A stretch of 64,000 nucleotides of DNA, taken from positions 1-64,000 of the forward strand of contig JBCCQA010000026.1 in the NCBI GenBank assembly GCA_039024635.1, read 5' to 3'. Shown piece by piece: positions 54,264 through 63,128 of this stretch. Within the stretch, counting starts at the first letter, position 1. Each line of letters opens with the position of its first letter. A program made the position numbers and the translations under genes. The notes below the pieces were generated by a model. That model saw only the letters and a list, made by a program, of their open reading frames with translations. It was not told where the DNA came from and ran no database searches. The DNA comes from Kuafuiihalomonas sp039024635. Its GTDB lineage: Bacteria > Myxococcota > Kuafuiibacteriia > Kuafuiibacteriales > Kuafuiibacteriaceae.

Positions 54264-56279
54264 ATGAACCGACTCAGCACGACCTTGCTTGGTGCCGCGC
54301 TCGTGGCCGCCGTGGGGTCGTCCCCGGCCTTGGCCGACTCGGACAACTTCGAGCTCAACGGCCGGGTCTACACGAAGTACCTGTACAAGAACGACAACAC
54401 CCGCGGCTGTCTCTCGCTGTCGAACCCCTTCTGGCCGGACAACATCGGTGGCGGCAACGGCGTGTGTACCGAGTTTGAGCTCAATATCCTCGGCCGCGTC
54501 TCCAAGTACGTCACGACGGGCATTCGCCTTAAGAGCCGCTTCGGCGCCCTGTGGCAGGGCTGGTGGGAGAACGGTGACACTCGCTGGGACTTCCCAAACG
54601 ACACTTTGTTTCGGGAAGACACCTCGGGTGAGTCGCTGGGCATGAACCACGCCCAGTACATGAAGCTGCGCGGAGCCTACATTCGAGCAAACCTCCCCCT
54701 CCCGACCGTCAACTACGTCCACATCGGCTCGACCGACTTCAGCATGTTCAATGAGTGGACCATCGGCAAGGCTCGCTTCATCGACCGCGACAACGGCAAC
54801 GGTGTCTTCGTAAACGGACAGTTCGGCAATCGAGCACGCTACCACTTTGGCGCCATCGCTTTGCCCAAGCTCTTCGTTGGCCCCCGGTGGACGACGGGTC
54901 TCAGGGATGCGGATCCGCTGGCAGGCTTCTGGGGCGCTGACTGGGCCTGGGGCGGCAAAGTGGAGATCGACCCGACCGACGACCTTTCTGTCCGCACCAT
55001 CCTCACTTACATCCACGACTGGGAAGCCGACCCCAACGATCCCGATCTCACCGGTGAGTCGGACGAGCTTCGCAACACCGACCGCGCGATCGACTGGGTC
55101 GAGCGTTTCCAGGCCTTCAACTCCACCGTCGACTTTCGATACACGCCGGAGTTCGCCGACTTCCTCAGCCTGACCGGCCTTGGTGCCTTTTCCGCCACCC
55201 GCCCCAACTTCGAGACCGCCACCAACGCTGTGCAAAATGACCAGGGGTTCAGCCCCATTCTCTATCTGCAGGACGAGAACGGCGAGTCCATCTGGGCCAC
55301 GAGCTTTGCCGTCAAGGCCTTGCTTGAACTCTACGATCCTTTCGACATCGGTTTGTCCTTCAAGGCCGAGTACTTCAACATCGGCGAGAACTTCAACGCT
55401 GTCTTCGGGTCACGCCGAGAGGCTGACGTTCTGCTGACCGATGGCTTCGTTGGCCGAGGCTTCATCGATGGCGGCCAGCTACCGACCTTGAATCTCGCCA
55501 ACGAGTTCGTCGACTTCGACGAGCCTTGGTACGAGTCGGTCATCGGCTGGCACGGGGCAACGGGCCTCTTCGAGTTCGTGCAGGGCGGCTTTACCTCCAG
55601 CCTCGAAGGCACATTCGTGGAGTTCAACACCGACGCCCAAAACAGAGATGTCGACAATCAGTACCCCGACTTTCTCTTCACTGACGGCTTCCTCGACCCC
55701 TACGCCTTCACCGCGGATCGCGACTACGCGAACATTTTCGATCGAGGAGCCGACCCTCGCAGCGTCTACGCGGAGTTTCAGGAACGGGAGTCGTTCATTG
55801 GTGTCCTGAAGTCCGAGTACCTCATTCCCAATATCCCCTTCATGGAGCGCTTCGTCGCACGGACCAAGTTCAAGTTCATTCATGACTCGGACCGGCGGCG
55901 TCTCACCAACAACGATGGTTCCGAGCGTACGAGCGATGACTATATGGGCAACATGCTTCTGGGCTTCGCCTTCCTAGATGCCCAGTGGACCAATGCCTTC
56001 AGCACCGGGCTCGGCTACGAGTTTTCGTACTGGGACGAGCAGAATCGCTCGGGCACACAGGAGACCTTCTTCGCCGACTACGAGACCTATATCCACGTCG
56101 TCCGAGCGACGCTGGGCTACAACTTCGGAGGCCTGACATTCAACTACCTGATCGAGCACTACAGAAAGGACCAGATCCGGGACGCCCCGGCCGATGTGGT
56201 CAGCTTGGGTCCTGATCCGCTGTCCGATCAGAAGTGGCGAGTCTGGCGAGCCAAAGCCACCGTGGAGGTGAGCTTCTGA
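54264..56279 (+). CDS. Outer-membrane beta-barrel protein of the glucan locus
   Basis: 671 residues. A type I signal peptide (LLGAALVAAVGSSPALA, cut before DSDN) is followed by amphipathic strands throughout, and the last strand ends VEVSF with the terminal Phe of outer-membrane barrels. Barrel-like segments include FELNGRVYTKYLYKN, FSTGLGYEFSYW and VRATLGYNFGGLTFNYLIE. No TonB box and no plug domain are seen, so it is not a SusC type. It may be a maltodextrin porin; the family is not recognised. The stop overlaps the next start (TGATG), and the gene lies between lipoprotein genes. Confidence 0.78.
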   Translation: MNRLSTTLLGAALVAAVGSSPALADSDNFELNGRVYTKYLYKNDNTRGCLSLSNPFWPDNIGGGNGVCTEFELNILGRVSKYVTTGIRLKSRFGALWQGWWENGDTRWDFPNDTLFREDTSGESLGMNHAQYMKLRGAYIRANLPLPTVNYVHIGSTDFSMFNEWTIGKARFIDRDNGNGVFVNGQFGNRARYHFGAIALPKLFVGPRWTTGLRDADPLAGFWGADWAWGGKVEIDPTDDLSVRTILTYIHDWEADPNDPDLTGESDELRNTDRAIDWVERFQAFNSTVDFRYTPEFADFLSLTGLGAFSATRPNFETATNAVQNDQGFSPILYLQDENGESIWATSFAVKALLELYDPFDIGLSFKAEYFNIGENFNAVFGSRREADVLLTDGFVGRGFIDGGQLPTLNLANEFVDFDEPWYESVIGWHGATGLFEFVQGGFTSSLEGTFVEFNTDAQNRDVDNQYPDFLFTDGFLDPYAFTADRDYANIFDRGADPRSVYAEFQERESFIGVLKSEYLIPNIPFMERFVARTKFKFIHDSDRRRLTNNDGSERTSDDYMGNMLLGFAFLDAQWTNAFSTGLGYEFSYWDEQNRSGTQETFFADYETYIHVVRATLGYNFGGLTFNYLIEHYRKDQIRDAPADVVSLGPDPLSDQKWRVWRAKATVEVSF

Positions 56280-57706
56280 TGAGAAACGACAATCGAGAAA
56301 GGAATCGAAACGACATGCATCGTATCGTCACAGCCGGCGCATTCGCCTGTTTTAGCCTCACTGCCTGCGGTCTAGAGGGGGCCATTCATGAGATCTTCGA
56401 TACCGAGCACGAACCGCTCGCCACCGTCATCGAGGGAAACATGGACAACATGCCAACCGACGATCAGTTCTTTCTGATAACGGCAGACGGCGGCGAGTTG
56501 TTTCCCATTGCGGCCGACATCGACCGGGCGGCAGGAACCTTCGAGCTCAACTTCGAAGCCATCTCTCAACGCAACGCACTCTTGGTTGCAGCCGAAGGCG
56601 AGAAGCGCTTGATGCGCTACATACCCTTCATTGAACCAAACGAGCGGATCGAAGGTATCAACCTGAACTCGGTCAGCACGGCTGGTACCTTGATCCTGCA
56701 AACCGCCATGTCGGCTCAGAACAAGGCGCCTCAGACTCTCGAGGCAAGCTTGGTCGAGGCCTTTCTCGACGACGTCGAGGCGCCCAACGCCGAGAATCAA
56801 CCGGTGGTCGACTTCGTGGACGCTGTCATCAACGCTGCCGATGGCCTGGGCGAAGGCAACCCCTGGGTGACGCCGGTCTACACTTCGAGCGGGGCCGTGA
56901 GCGTCAGCGCCATGAATCCCACCTGGTGGGCCGACAAGGGCGACCAGGTTACCCAGAGTCTAAGCGAGTTCGATGCTGCGCTGTGGGGAGCCGCCCAAGT
57001 CGTAAACTTCGAGGGCTGCATCGACCCAACGCTCATCAGAGTCGTGCTGGAGGTCGTCGTGGCGGAGCCCCGGCTCGACGGCAGCTGCACGCCCATCACC
57101 CAAACCTACAGTCGTTGGGTGACCGACCAGCCCAATGCACGGATGTTCTTCGTCGGCGGTGTGCACGAAGAATCTTTCATCCAGGATGCAATCATCGACC
57201 AAGCCATGGGAAACAGCGGAAACTCTTGGCAACCCAACACCGTTCCCATGTTCGACGACGGCACCAACGGAGACGCCGTGGCCGACGACAACATATGGAC
57301 CTTGACCTTCGACATGCCTCGGCCGGGCGGCACGGCCGAGAACCCCGAGCCGATGCGCGTCGGCTACAAGTTCACCTGGGGTCTGCAGGGTGACCGCTGG
57401 ACGGGCACTGAAGAGTGGCCGGGCAACCAACGCATTCTAGAGATCGTCGACGTCAACGGAGACAACTTCGTCTACCGACGGGACTCCTTCGGAGACGAGC
57501 GCTCGAACAAAGACATCGGCAACCTCCAGTACGGCAACGTAAACTGGGGCGATGACTTCAACAACGACGGGATTCCCGAAACCTACGAGCAGCCGCTCCA
57601 CACGAGCGCGGAGCCTTCGGGCTGCTACGCGGAGTTTGCATCCCCCCAGGGCATCGGCCCCAAGCTGGACGAGACCGCCCAGCCGGGCATGTGCCCCGAG
57701 ATCTGA
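56279..57706 (+). CDS. Probable glucan-binding lipoprotein
   Basis: 475 residues. The ATG at 56279 overlaps the barrel stop and follows GGAGGTGA (56265-56272), which decides it over ATG 56315. Signal ending FSLTACG (lipobox TAC). An N-terminal beta domain (~25-170) leads to an aromatic-rich middle (NPTWWADKGDQ) and a C-terminal domain with FDDGTNGDAVADDNIWTLTF, GYKFTWGLQGDRWTGTEEW and EIVDVNGDNF. The FDDGTxGDAVAxDxIWT motif also occurs in the duplicated lipoprotein downstream. Translational coupling to the barrel suggests an outer-membrane partner. Confidence 0.75.
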   Translation: MRNDNRERNRNDMHRIVTAGAFACFSLTACGLEGAIHEIFDTEHEPLATVIEGNMDNMPTDDQFFLITADGGELFPIAADIDRAAGTFELNFEAISQRNALLVAAEGEKRLMRYIPFIEPNERIEGINLNSVSTAGTLILQTAMSAQNKAPQTLEASLVEAFLDDVEAPNAENQPVVDFVDAVINAADGLGEGNPWVTPVYTSSGAVSVSAMNPTWWADKGDQVTQSLSEFDAALWGAAQVVNFEGCIDPTLIRVVLEVVVAEPRLDGSCTPITQTYSRWVTDQPNARMFFVGGVHEESFIQDAIIDQAMGNSGNSWQPNTVPMFDDGTNGDAVADDNIWTLTFDMPRPGGTAENPEPMRVGYKFTWGLQGDRWTGTEEWPGNQRILEIVDVNGDNFVYRRDSFGDERSNKDIGNLQYGNVNWGDDFNNDGIPETYEQPLHTSAEPSGCYAEFASPQGIGPKLDETAQPGMCPEI

Positions 57707-57755
57707 ACTCGAAGGCTATGACCTTCGTTCTTTGAAAGAAGCGAGGAAAAGAAAG

Positions 57756-59597
57756 ATGAAAAAGATTGGAACCATGATGGTCGCTGGCCTGTGCACCTTC
57801 GTGCTGGCCTGCGGCGAGAGCGAAAGCGACAACGGAACCGGCAGCGGCAACGGAAGCGGCAACGGCAGCGGCAACGGGTCGGGCAACGGAAGTGGCAACG
57901 GAAGTGGCAATGGCAACGGCGGGATGATGGACGACTTCATCCTCCTCACCTTCACGATTGACGACACCGCCAACCAGACCTACGACCCGACCGACAACTT
58001 GGTGTGGCAGGGTGACTTTGGCTACGACCCGATGACCAACCAGATTGACCTGAGTGGAACCTGGGGCGGCACACGTCCCAAGCTCTTTGACAACGGCCCC
58101 GAGAGCGAGGGCGGCAACGAGCCCGACGGCGCCACCGCCAACGATGGAATTTGGTCAGTCGGCATTCTGGTCCCCTCGGACGATGTATCCGAGGCCATCA
58201 CCCGTGAGTACGGTGCGCTTCGTAACGCAGGCGCAATCGACGGAACCGACCTGGCTGCTTCGGCGGACGGAGCCGAGTGGATCTGGAACCAGCCAAGCAA
58301 CGGGTCCTTTACCATCAACCCGGGTGACACCCGGGTCGACGCCGCGCCCTTGACCATCACGCCCTTCGGCAACAACGACATTCGCCACACCATCAACCTG
58401 AACCAGGTCGACGCAGCACGATTCAACTGCACGGTCGCGACCATCAAGTCGTCGGTATGGGGCTGGAACATCGAGGCTATGAACGACCTCGGCGACGGCG
58501 TCTTTCAGATCACGCTGGGAGAGATCGTGGCCACCCGTAAGCACGAAGGTCTGCTGTCCAATGGCGTAACCGCCGAGTTCGTCTACGAGTTCGACAACTG
58601 CGACGTCATGGGAAACATGATCGACGACGTCGAGTACAAGAACGAGGATGCGAGCCAGGCTGAGTCCATTGGCGTCATGGTCGAGCTCAGCAGCGATGGC
58701 GGCGCGAACTGGACTGTTGCCACTATCGACGTCGTCGATGCCAACGGGAACACCGCCGTGACCACGGGGGGCATGGCGCCCGACAACTTCTTCCGCGTCT
58801 CGTTCAGCATCGACGACTCGGCCAACCAGACATACGACGCCACCGACAATCTGGCCTGGCAGGGCGACTTTGGCTTCGACGGTGTGGATCAGATGGACCT
58901 GAACGGCACTTGGGGCGGCAATCGTCCTCGACTCTTCGATGATGGAACTCACGGGGACGCCGTTGCCGGCGACAGCATCTGGACGGTAGAGCTCAAGATC
59001 CCGGAGGATGCCTTCGACGAAGAGATCACCCGTGAATACGGCGCTCTTCGCGGCAACACGGAGATCGACGCCAACACCGTCGACGCAGACGGCCAGTGGA
59101 TTTGGAACCAGCCTGCCAATGGTTCCTTCACCGTCAGCCCCAACGGCTCCCGGTCGGTCGTGGCTGTTCCATTGACCATCACGCCTTTCGGCAATAACGA
59201 CATCCGGCACACGATCGACCTCAATCAGGTCGACCCCAACCGGTTCAACTGCACGACCGCGACCATCAAGTCGTCGGTATGGGGTTGGAACATCGAAGAG
59301 ATGAACGACCTCGGTAACGGCATCTTCCAGATCACTCTGGGTGAGATCGTGGCCACCCGTAAGCACGAAGGCCTGCTCTCAGGCGGCGTCACAGCCGAGT
59401 TCGTCTATGAGTTCGACAACTGTGACTTCATGGGCAACCCGATTGACAACGTCGAGTACAAGACCGAGGACGCCAGCCAAGCCGAGACGACGGGCATCAC
59501 CGTCGAGCTGAGCAGCAACGGCGGCGAGACTTGGGACATGGCCAACATCGACATCGTGGGAGGCAACGGCAATACGGCCGTGACGACCGCGAACTGA
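57756..59597 (+). CDS. Lipoprotein with two tandem copies of a ~275-residue domain
   Basis: 613 residues from ATG 57756 (GAGGAAAAG as ribosome site). Signal ending TFVLACG, a GN/GS linker (~residues 27-56), then two highly similar halves. Each has DD(T/S)ANQTYD(P/A)TDNL, WQGDFG, GTWGG, EITREYGALR, PLTITPFGNNDIRHTI, SSVWGWNIE, EIVATRKHEGLLS and EFVYEFDNCD. The Trp/Tyr-rich motifs suit carbohydrate contact; fold and ligand are inferred. Without catalytic motifs it is best read as a surface binding protein, comparable in role to SusE/SusF. Confidence 0.78.
   Translation: MKKIGTMMVAGLCTFVLACGESESDNGTGSGNGSGNGSGNGSGNGSGNGSGNGNGGMMDDFILLTFTIDDTANQTYDPTDNLVWQGDFGYDPMTNQIDLSGTWGGTRPKLFDNGPESEGGNEPDGATANDGIWSVGILVPSDDVSEAITREYGALRNAGAIDGTDLAASADGAEWIWNQPSNGSFTINPGDTRVDAAPLTITPFGNNDIRHTINLNQVDAARFNCTVATIKSSVWGWNIEAMNDLGDGVFQITLGEIVATRKHEGLLSNGVTAEFVYEFDNCDVMGNMIDDVEYKNEDASQAESIGVMVELSSDGGANWTVATIDVVDANGNTAVTTGGMAPDNFFRVSFSIDDSANQTYDATDNLAWQGDFGFDGVDQMDLNGTWGGNRPRLFDDGTHGDAVAGDSIWTVELKIPEDAFDEEITREYGALRGNTEIDANTVDADGQWIWNQPANGSFTVSPNGSRSVVAVPLTITPFGNNDIRHTIDLNQVDPNRFNCTTATIKSSVWGWNIEEMNDLGNGIFQITLGEIVATRKHEGLLSGGVTAEFVYEFDNCDFMGNPIDNVEYKTEDASQAETTGITVELSSNGGETWDMANIDIVGGNGNTAVTTAN
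57834..57924 (+). repeat. Gly-Asn/Gly-Ser linker repeat, duplicated lipoprotein gene
   Basis: About fifteen six-base units encoding alternating GN and GS, just after the lipid-anchor Cys. The same composition occurs in the pullulanase and amylase genes, so the linkers may have spread by conversion or share a selected role. Confidence 0.75.
58382..59404 (+). repeat. Internal gene duplication, two near-identical halves
   Basis: Blocks such as 58427-58572 and 59247-59392 align closely at DNA level, with few differences and mostly at third positions. Both halves encode the same motif order. This indicates an intragenic duplication kept alike by recent origin or gene conversion. Confidence 0.8.
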
Positions 59598-59606
59598 TTG
59601 GCTGAA

Positions 59607-59633
59607 GCGCCGGCCCTCCAGGGGGGCCGGCGC
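59607..59633 (+). terminator. Strong GC hairpin before the ABC transporter genes
   Basis: GCGCCGGCCC pairs perfectly with GGGCCGGCGC around a seven-base loop. No T-run follows. It separates the abundant-type lipoprotein genes from the downstream binding protein and ATPase genes, and may attenuate read-through or stabilise the upstream mRNA. Confidence 0.55.
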
Positions 59634-59654
59634 TCACTTATTCCTACGGGACGT

Positions 59655-60833
59655 ATGATGAGTGCCGCCGCCACCGTGCTGCTGATGGCCGTCGCTGGCT
59701 CCGTGACCTTTTCGGATCCACGGTATGACGACCGAGGCACTGGCAGATACGTCTACCCCATCGGAACTTGGTACCAGCGCGGCGACTTCGATCTCAGAGC
59801 ACTTACCGTTCAGGAAGACGGTGACTTCGTCGTCTTCAAGGTTCGAATGGATCGTCCCTTCACACGACCAAGCCGTGTCCAGCTGACCGAGCACCGTGCG
59901 CTGGAGTACGAGACCGAGATCTACGTCCAGAACATCGACATCTACATCGATACGAGTCCAACCATCGGCGAGACGGAAGGCGTACCTGGACGCAACGTTC
60001 AATTCCATCCCCACGAGGCCTGGGATCGAGCCATCGTATTGACGCCCCAGCCTTATGTCGTTCGTCAGTCTCTGCGGAAATGGAAGCCCGCTGCCGAATG
60101 GGTCGTACCAGATACTATTCGCTCCCGCGGACCCGAGGTGTGGGTTCGCGTCCCGGTGCATTGGCTAGGAAGCTATCCTCGGTCGGACTGGGGCTATCAG
60201 GTCGTGGTGACCGGCGCACTTCTTCAGACCAACTTCGAGGTCTTCGATCGAGTCACCAACGCGGTGGCAGCGAACGCCCTCACCATGCCGGTCTATGGCG
60301 TGGCCGAGGTTCAAGCGTTCGGTGGAGGCGAGCTCGACCGTCGACAGCCTCGCGCCGTCGACATCCTGAATCCACCCGACCGGAGTCAGTTCGTGCTGCT
60401 TCAGAACTGGAACGACGAGCACTTCGCGGCCCTGCCCATGGTCCGAGCCGGAGCACCGTTGGCACCCGAGAAGGCGGCCCCGGCGCCTAGCATTGGGACG
60501 GGCTCGCCGACTACAGACGAGGGCCCGGTCTTGCCCCGGCTCGAAGCCACCCTCCAGGCGCCATCGACATCATCGACCGCGCCCACGCCCACGAGCCCTT
60601 ACCTAATCACCAAAGTCCTCGACGTGAGCGGTCAGCACGCCGTCCTGGCGCCACTTTCCGTCACCATTCCCGACTTCAAGTTCGGAGAGGTCCTTTCCAA
60701 TGGTGAGGTCGTTGGACGGGTCGTTGTGACGGGTACCTATCCGAAGTTCATGGAGGTCACGGTCGTCAAAGGCCTGGATCGAATTCGAGTTGGGTCCAGC
60801 ATCCGATTCAAGAACCCTCTGGAGAGCCAATGA
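59655..60833 (+). CDS. Periplasmic Glucodextran_C-like protein
   Basis: 392 residues from ATG 59655 (or 59658). N-terminal helix (AAATVLLMAVAG) reads as a type I signal without a lipobox Cys. Residues ~18-215 match the Glucodextran_C pattern shared with the protein at 53349 (DPRYDDRGTGRYVYP, RGDFDLRALTVQEDGDFVVFKVR, IDIYIDTSPTIGE, PGRNVQFHPHEAWD). A Pro/Thr-rich linker (~250-320) precedes a short beta domain (VLDVSGQHAVLAPL, GRVVVTGTYPKFMEVTVV). Its stop overlaps the binding-protein start, linking it to the ABC transporter. Confidence 0.78.
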   Translation: MMSAAATVLLMAVAGSVTFSDPRYDDRGTGRYVYPIGTWYQRGDFDLRALTVQEDGDFVVFKVRMDRPFTRPSRVQLTEHRALEYETEIYVQNIDIYIDTSPTIGETEGVPGRNVQFHPHEAWDRAIVLTPQPYVVRQSLRKWKPAAEWVVPDTIRSRGPEVWVRVPVHWLGSYPRSDWGYQVVVTGALLQTNFEVFDRVTNAVAANALTMPVYGVAEVQAFGGGELDRRQPRAVDILNPPDRSQFVLLQNWNDEHFAALPMVRAGAPLAPEKAAPAPSIGTGSPTTDEGPVLPRLEATLQAPSTSSTAPTPTSPYLITKVLDVSGQHAVLAPLSVTIPDFKFGEVLSNGEVVGRVVVTGTYPKFMEVTVVKGLDRIRVGSSIRFKNPLESQ

Positions 60834-62038
60834 TGTTCAAAAAATGGATCGCAAGCTGCTTTGCGCTAACCCTCTACCTGGGCCTCATCCCTGAGGCGTG
60901 GGCCGCCGAAACAGTTACCCTTTGGCACTCCTACCGGAGTCGTGAGCGGGCAGCTTTTGAATCCGCGGTCGCGAACTTCAATGCAAAGGGCGGCGTTCAG
61001 GTCGAACTGTCCTACGTTCCCTACGACGCCTTTCCCGACAAGATCACGGCCGCCATCCCCCGGGGTAAGGGGCCGGACTTATTCATCTTTGCTCATGATC
61101 GGGTGGGCGACTGGGCTGTGTCTGAATTCATCGAGCCTTTGGACTTCTGGCTCACGGACGAAATGCGGGACGCCTTTCTGCCTCCTACCATGGATGCGCT
61201 GACCTATGACGACTCCGTTTACGGTCTCCCCATGAGCTTCAAGATGGTGGCGCTCATCTACAACAAGAAAATGGTGAGCACGCCGCCCAAGACCACGGGG
61301 GAGCTCATCAGCGTGGCCAAGAGGAACACCGTGCCCGCGCAGAAGAAGTACGGTCTGGTCTATGAGAACGCCAACTTCTACTACCAAGGGGCGTGGCTTC
61401 AGGGCTTTGGCGGTCGCGTCTTCAGCAAGAGCGGCAAGCCCATGCTCAGCAGTCCCCAGGCTGTTGCGTCGATGAGCTTCGCTCAGGACCTGGCGCGGAA
61501 CCAGGGCATCATGCCGAAGGAGGTCTCGAGCGTCCTCGTAACCACCCTATTCAACAGTGGCCAAGCAGCCATGATCATCGACGGCCCGTGGGCCATTGGA
61601 AGCATCGAGAAGGGTGTCGACTACGCAGTGGCTCCCCTTCCGGTCATCGAAGCCACGGGCAAGCCTGCTACTCCCTTTCTCACGTCGGAGGGCCTCATCA
61701 TGAATGCCAACAGCGAGAAGAAGAAGGCTGCCTTCGATGTGATGACCCATCTCACAGGACCCGAGGCAGGGAAGGTCATGGCCAAGCAGGGACGCCAGAC
61801 CGTAGCCAACAAGAGCGTCTACGCCGACCCCAGCATTGGAAACGACCCCGTGCTCAAGGTGTTCCGGACCCAGCTCAGGAACAGCCGCCCCATGCCCAAC
61901 ACGCCGGCCATGAAGATGGTGTGGGATCCGGCCACCACGGCGATGAACAAGGTCATCAACGGCGGGGCCGACCCGTCTGCTGCGATGAGCGAAGCCCAGA
62001 CCAAACTCGAAGCCCTCGTCAAGAGTGCTAGGCGCTGA
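60830..62038 (+). CDS. malE: MalE-type maltodextrin-binding protein
   Basis: 402 residues. Type I signal (MMFKKWIASCFALTLYLGLIPEAWA), then TVTLWHSYRSRERAAFESA, GPDLFIFAHDRVGDWA, YGLPMSFKMVALIYNKK, LFNSGQAAMIIDGPWAIG and FLTSEGLIMNANSEKK, the usual blocks of family 1 maltose-binding proteins. It should deliver maltodextrin in the periplasm to the ABC transporter. ATG 60830 overlaps the previous stop; malK follows after 2 bases. The symbol is assigned by family and context. Confidence 0.9.
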   Translation: MMFKKWIASCFALTLYLGLIPEAWAAETVTLWHSYRSRERAAFESAVANFNAKGGVQVELSYVPYDAFPDKITAAIPRGKGPDLFIFAHDRVGDWAVSEFIEPLDFWLTDEMRDAFLPPTMDALTYDDSVYGLPMSFKMVALIYNKKMVSTPPKTTGELISVAKRNTVPAQKKYGLVYENANFYYQGAWLQGFGGRVFSKSGKPMLSSPQAVASMSFAQDLARNQGIMPKEVSSVLVTTLFNSGQAAMIIDGPWAIGSIEKGVDYAVAPLPVIEATGKPATPFLTSEGLIMNANSEKKKAAFDVMTHLTGPEAGKVMAKQGRQTVANKSVYADPSIGNDPVLKVFRTQLRNSRPMPNTPAMKMVWDPATTAMNKVINGGADPSAAMSEAQTKLEALVKSARR

Positions 62039-62040
62039 CC

Positions 62041-63126
62041 ATGGCTAGCGTAACGCTCGAACATGTCTACAAGTCCTTTGGTCCCACCAAGGTCGTGCAG
62101 GACGCCAACCTCGACATCGAGGACGGTGACTTCGTCGTGTTGGTCGGGCCAAGTGGCTGCGGCAAGTCCACCACCCTTCGGATGGTAGCGGGCTTGGAAG
62201 AGATTACTGCCGGCTCCATAAAGATCGGACCGAAGGTGGTCAATGAACTTTCGCCACGAGACCGGGACGTGGCGATGGTGTTTCAGAGCTACGCCCTCTA
62301 CCCGCACATGTCGGTGAAGGAGAACATAGCCTTTGGTCTACGTCTGAGGAAGATGGATAGCGCCGAGATCGACCGCCGCGTAAACGAAGCGGCAGAGATT
62401 CTCGGCCTCAAAGACCTTCTGAATCGAAAGCCCAAGCAGCTGTCTGGTGGCCAGCGGCAACGCGTGGCCATGGGGCGTTCTATCGTTCGTCAGCCTTCGG
62501 TCTTTCTCTTCGATGAGCCTCTGTCCAACCTCGATGCCAAGCTACGAGTTCAGATGCGCTCCGAGATTGCCCGGCTTCACCAGCGCTTAGGGACGACGAC
62601 GGTGTACGTGACCCACGACCAAGTGGAGGCCATGACCCTAGCCAAGCACATCGTCGTAATGAAGGATGGTCTCATTCAGCAGGTCGGTGCTCCTCTGGAG
62701 CTGTATCGGCACCCCGTCAACATCTTCGTGGCGGGATTCATCGGAAGTCCCTCGATGAACTTCCTCGACTGCGACCTGCTCGAGAAGGATGGCGAGCCCT
62801 ACCTGCATAGCCCCCACTTCAGTTTTCCTGTCCCCGAACGGCTCCGAGGAGAACTCGGTGATGAGACCGAGCTCGTCCTTGGTATTCGGCCGGAGCACTT
62901 TGGTGAGCCAGAGCCAGGTCAGGAAGGAGACGTACCGGTGAATGTCGAGGTGCTGGAGCCTCTGGGCTCGGAGGTCAACGTCCTGGGCAACGTGGGTGGT
63001 CGGCCAGTGACCGCAACTCTCGAGCCGACGACTGAAGTCAAAGTCGGTGAGAATCCCCAGATGAGGGTCGATCGAGAACACATGCATCTCTTTGTGCGCG
63101 CAACTGGACTCGCGCTTGGGTTGTAG
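62041..63126 (+). CDS. malK: MalK/UgpC-type sugar ABC transporter ATPase
   Basis: 361 residues. Walker A GPSGCGKST (~37-45), Q loop FQSYALYPHMSV, signature LSGGQRQRVAMGRS, Walker B VFLFDEPLSNLDAKL, switch His in YVTHDQVEAMTLA. The C-terminal OB-type regulatory domain (TELVLGIRPEHFGEPEPG, VNVLGNVGG) is typical of the sugar-uptake MalK/MsmX group. It powers the transporter with the downstream membrane gene. Confidence 0.94.
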   Translation: MASVTLEHVYKSFGPTKVVQDANLDIEDGDFVVLVGPSGCGKSTTLRMVAGLEEITAGSIKIGPKVVNELSPRDRDVAMVFQSYALYPHMSVKENIAFGLRLRKMDSAEIDRRVNEAAEILGLKDLLNRKPKQLSGGQRQRVAMGRSIVRQPSVFLFDEPLSNLDAKLRVQMRSEIARLHQRLGTTTVYVTHDQVEAMTLAKHIVVMKDGLIQQVGAPLELYRHPVNIFVAGFIGSPSMNFLDCDLLEKDGEPYLHSPHFSFPVPERLRGELGDETELVLGIRPEHFGEPEPGQEGDVPVNVEVLEPLGSEVNVLGNVGGRPVTATLEPTTEVKVGENPQMRVDREHMHLFVRATGLALGL

Positions 63127-63128
63127 CC

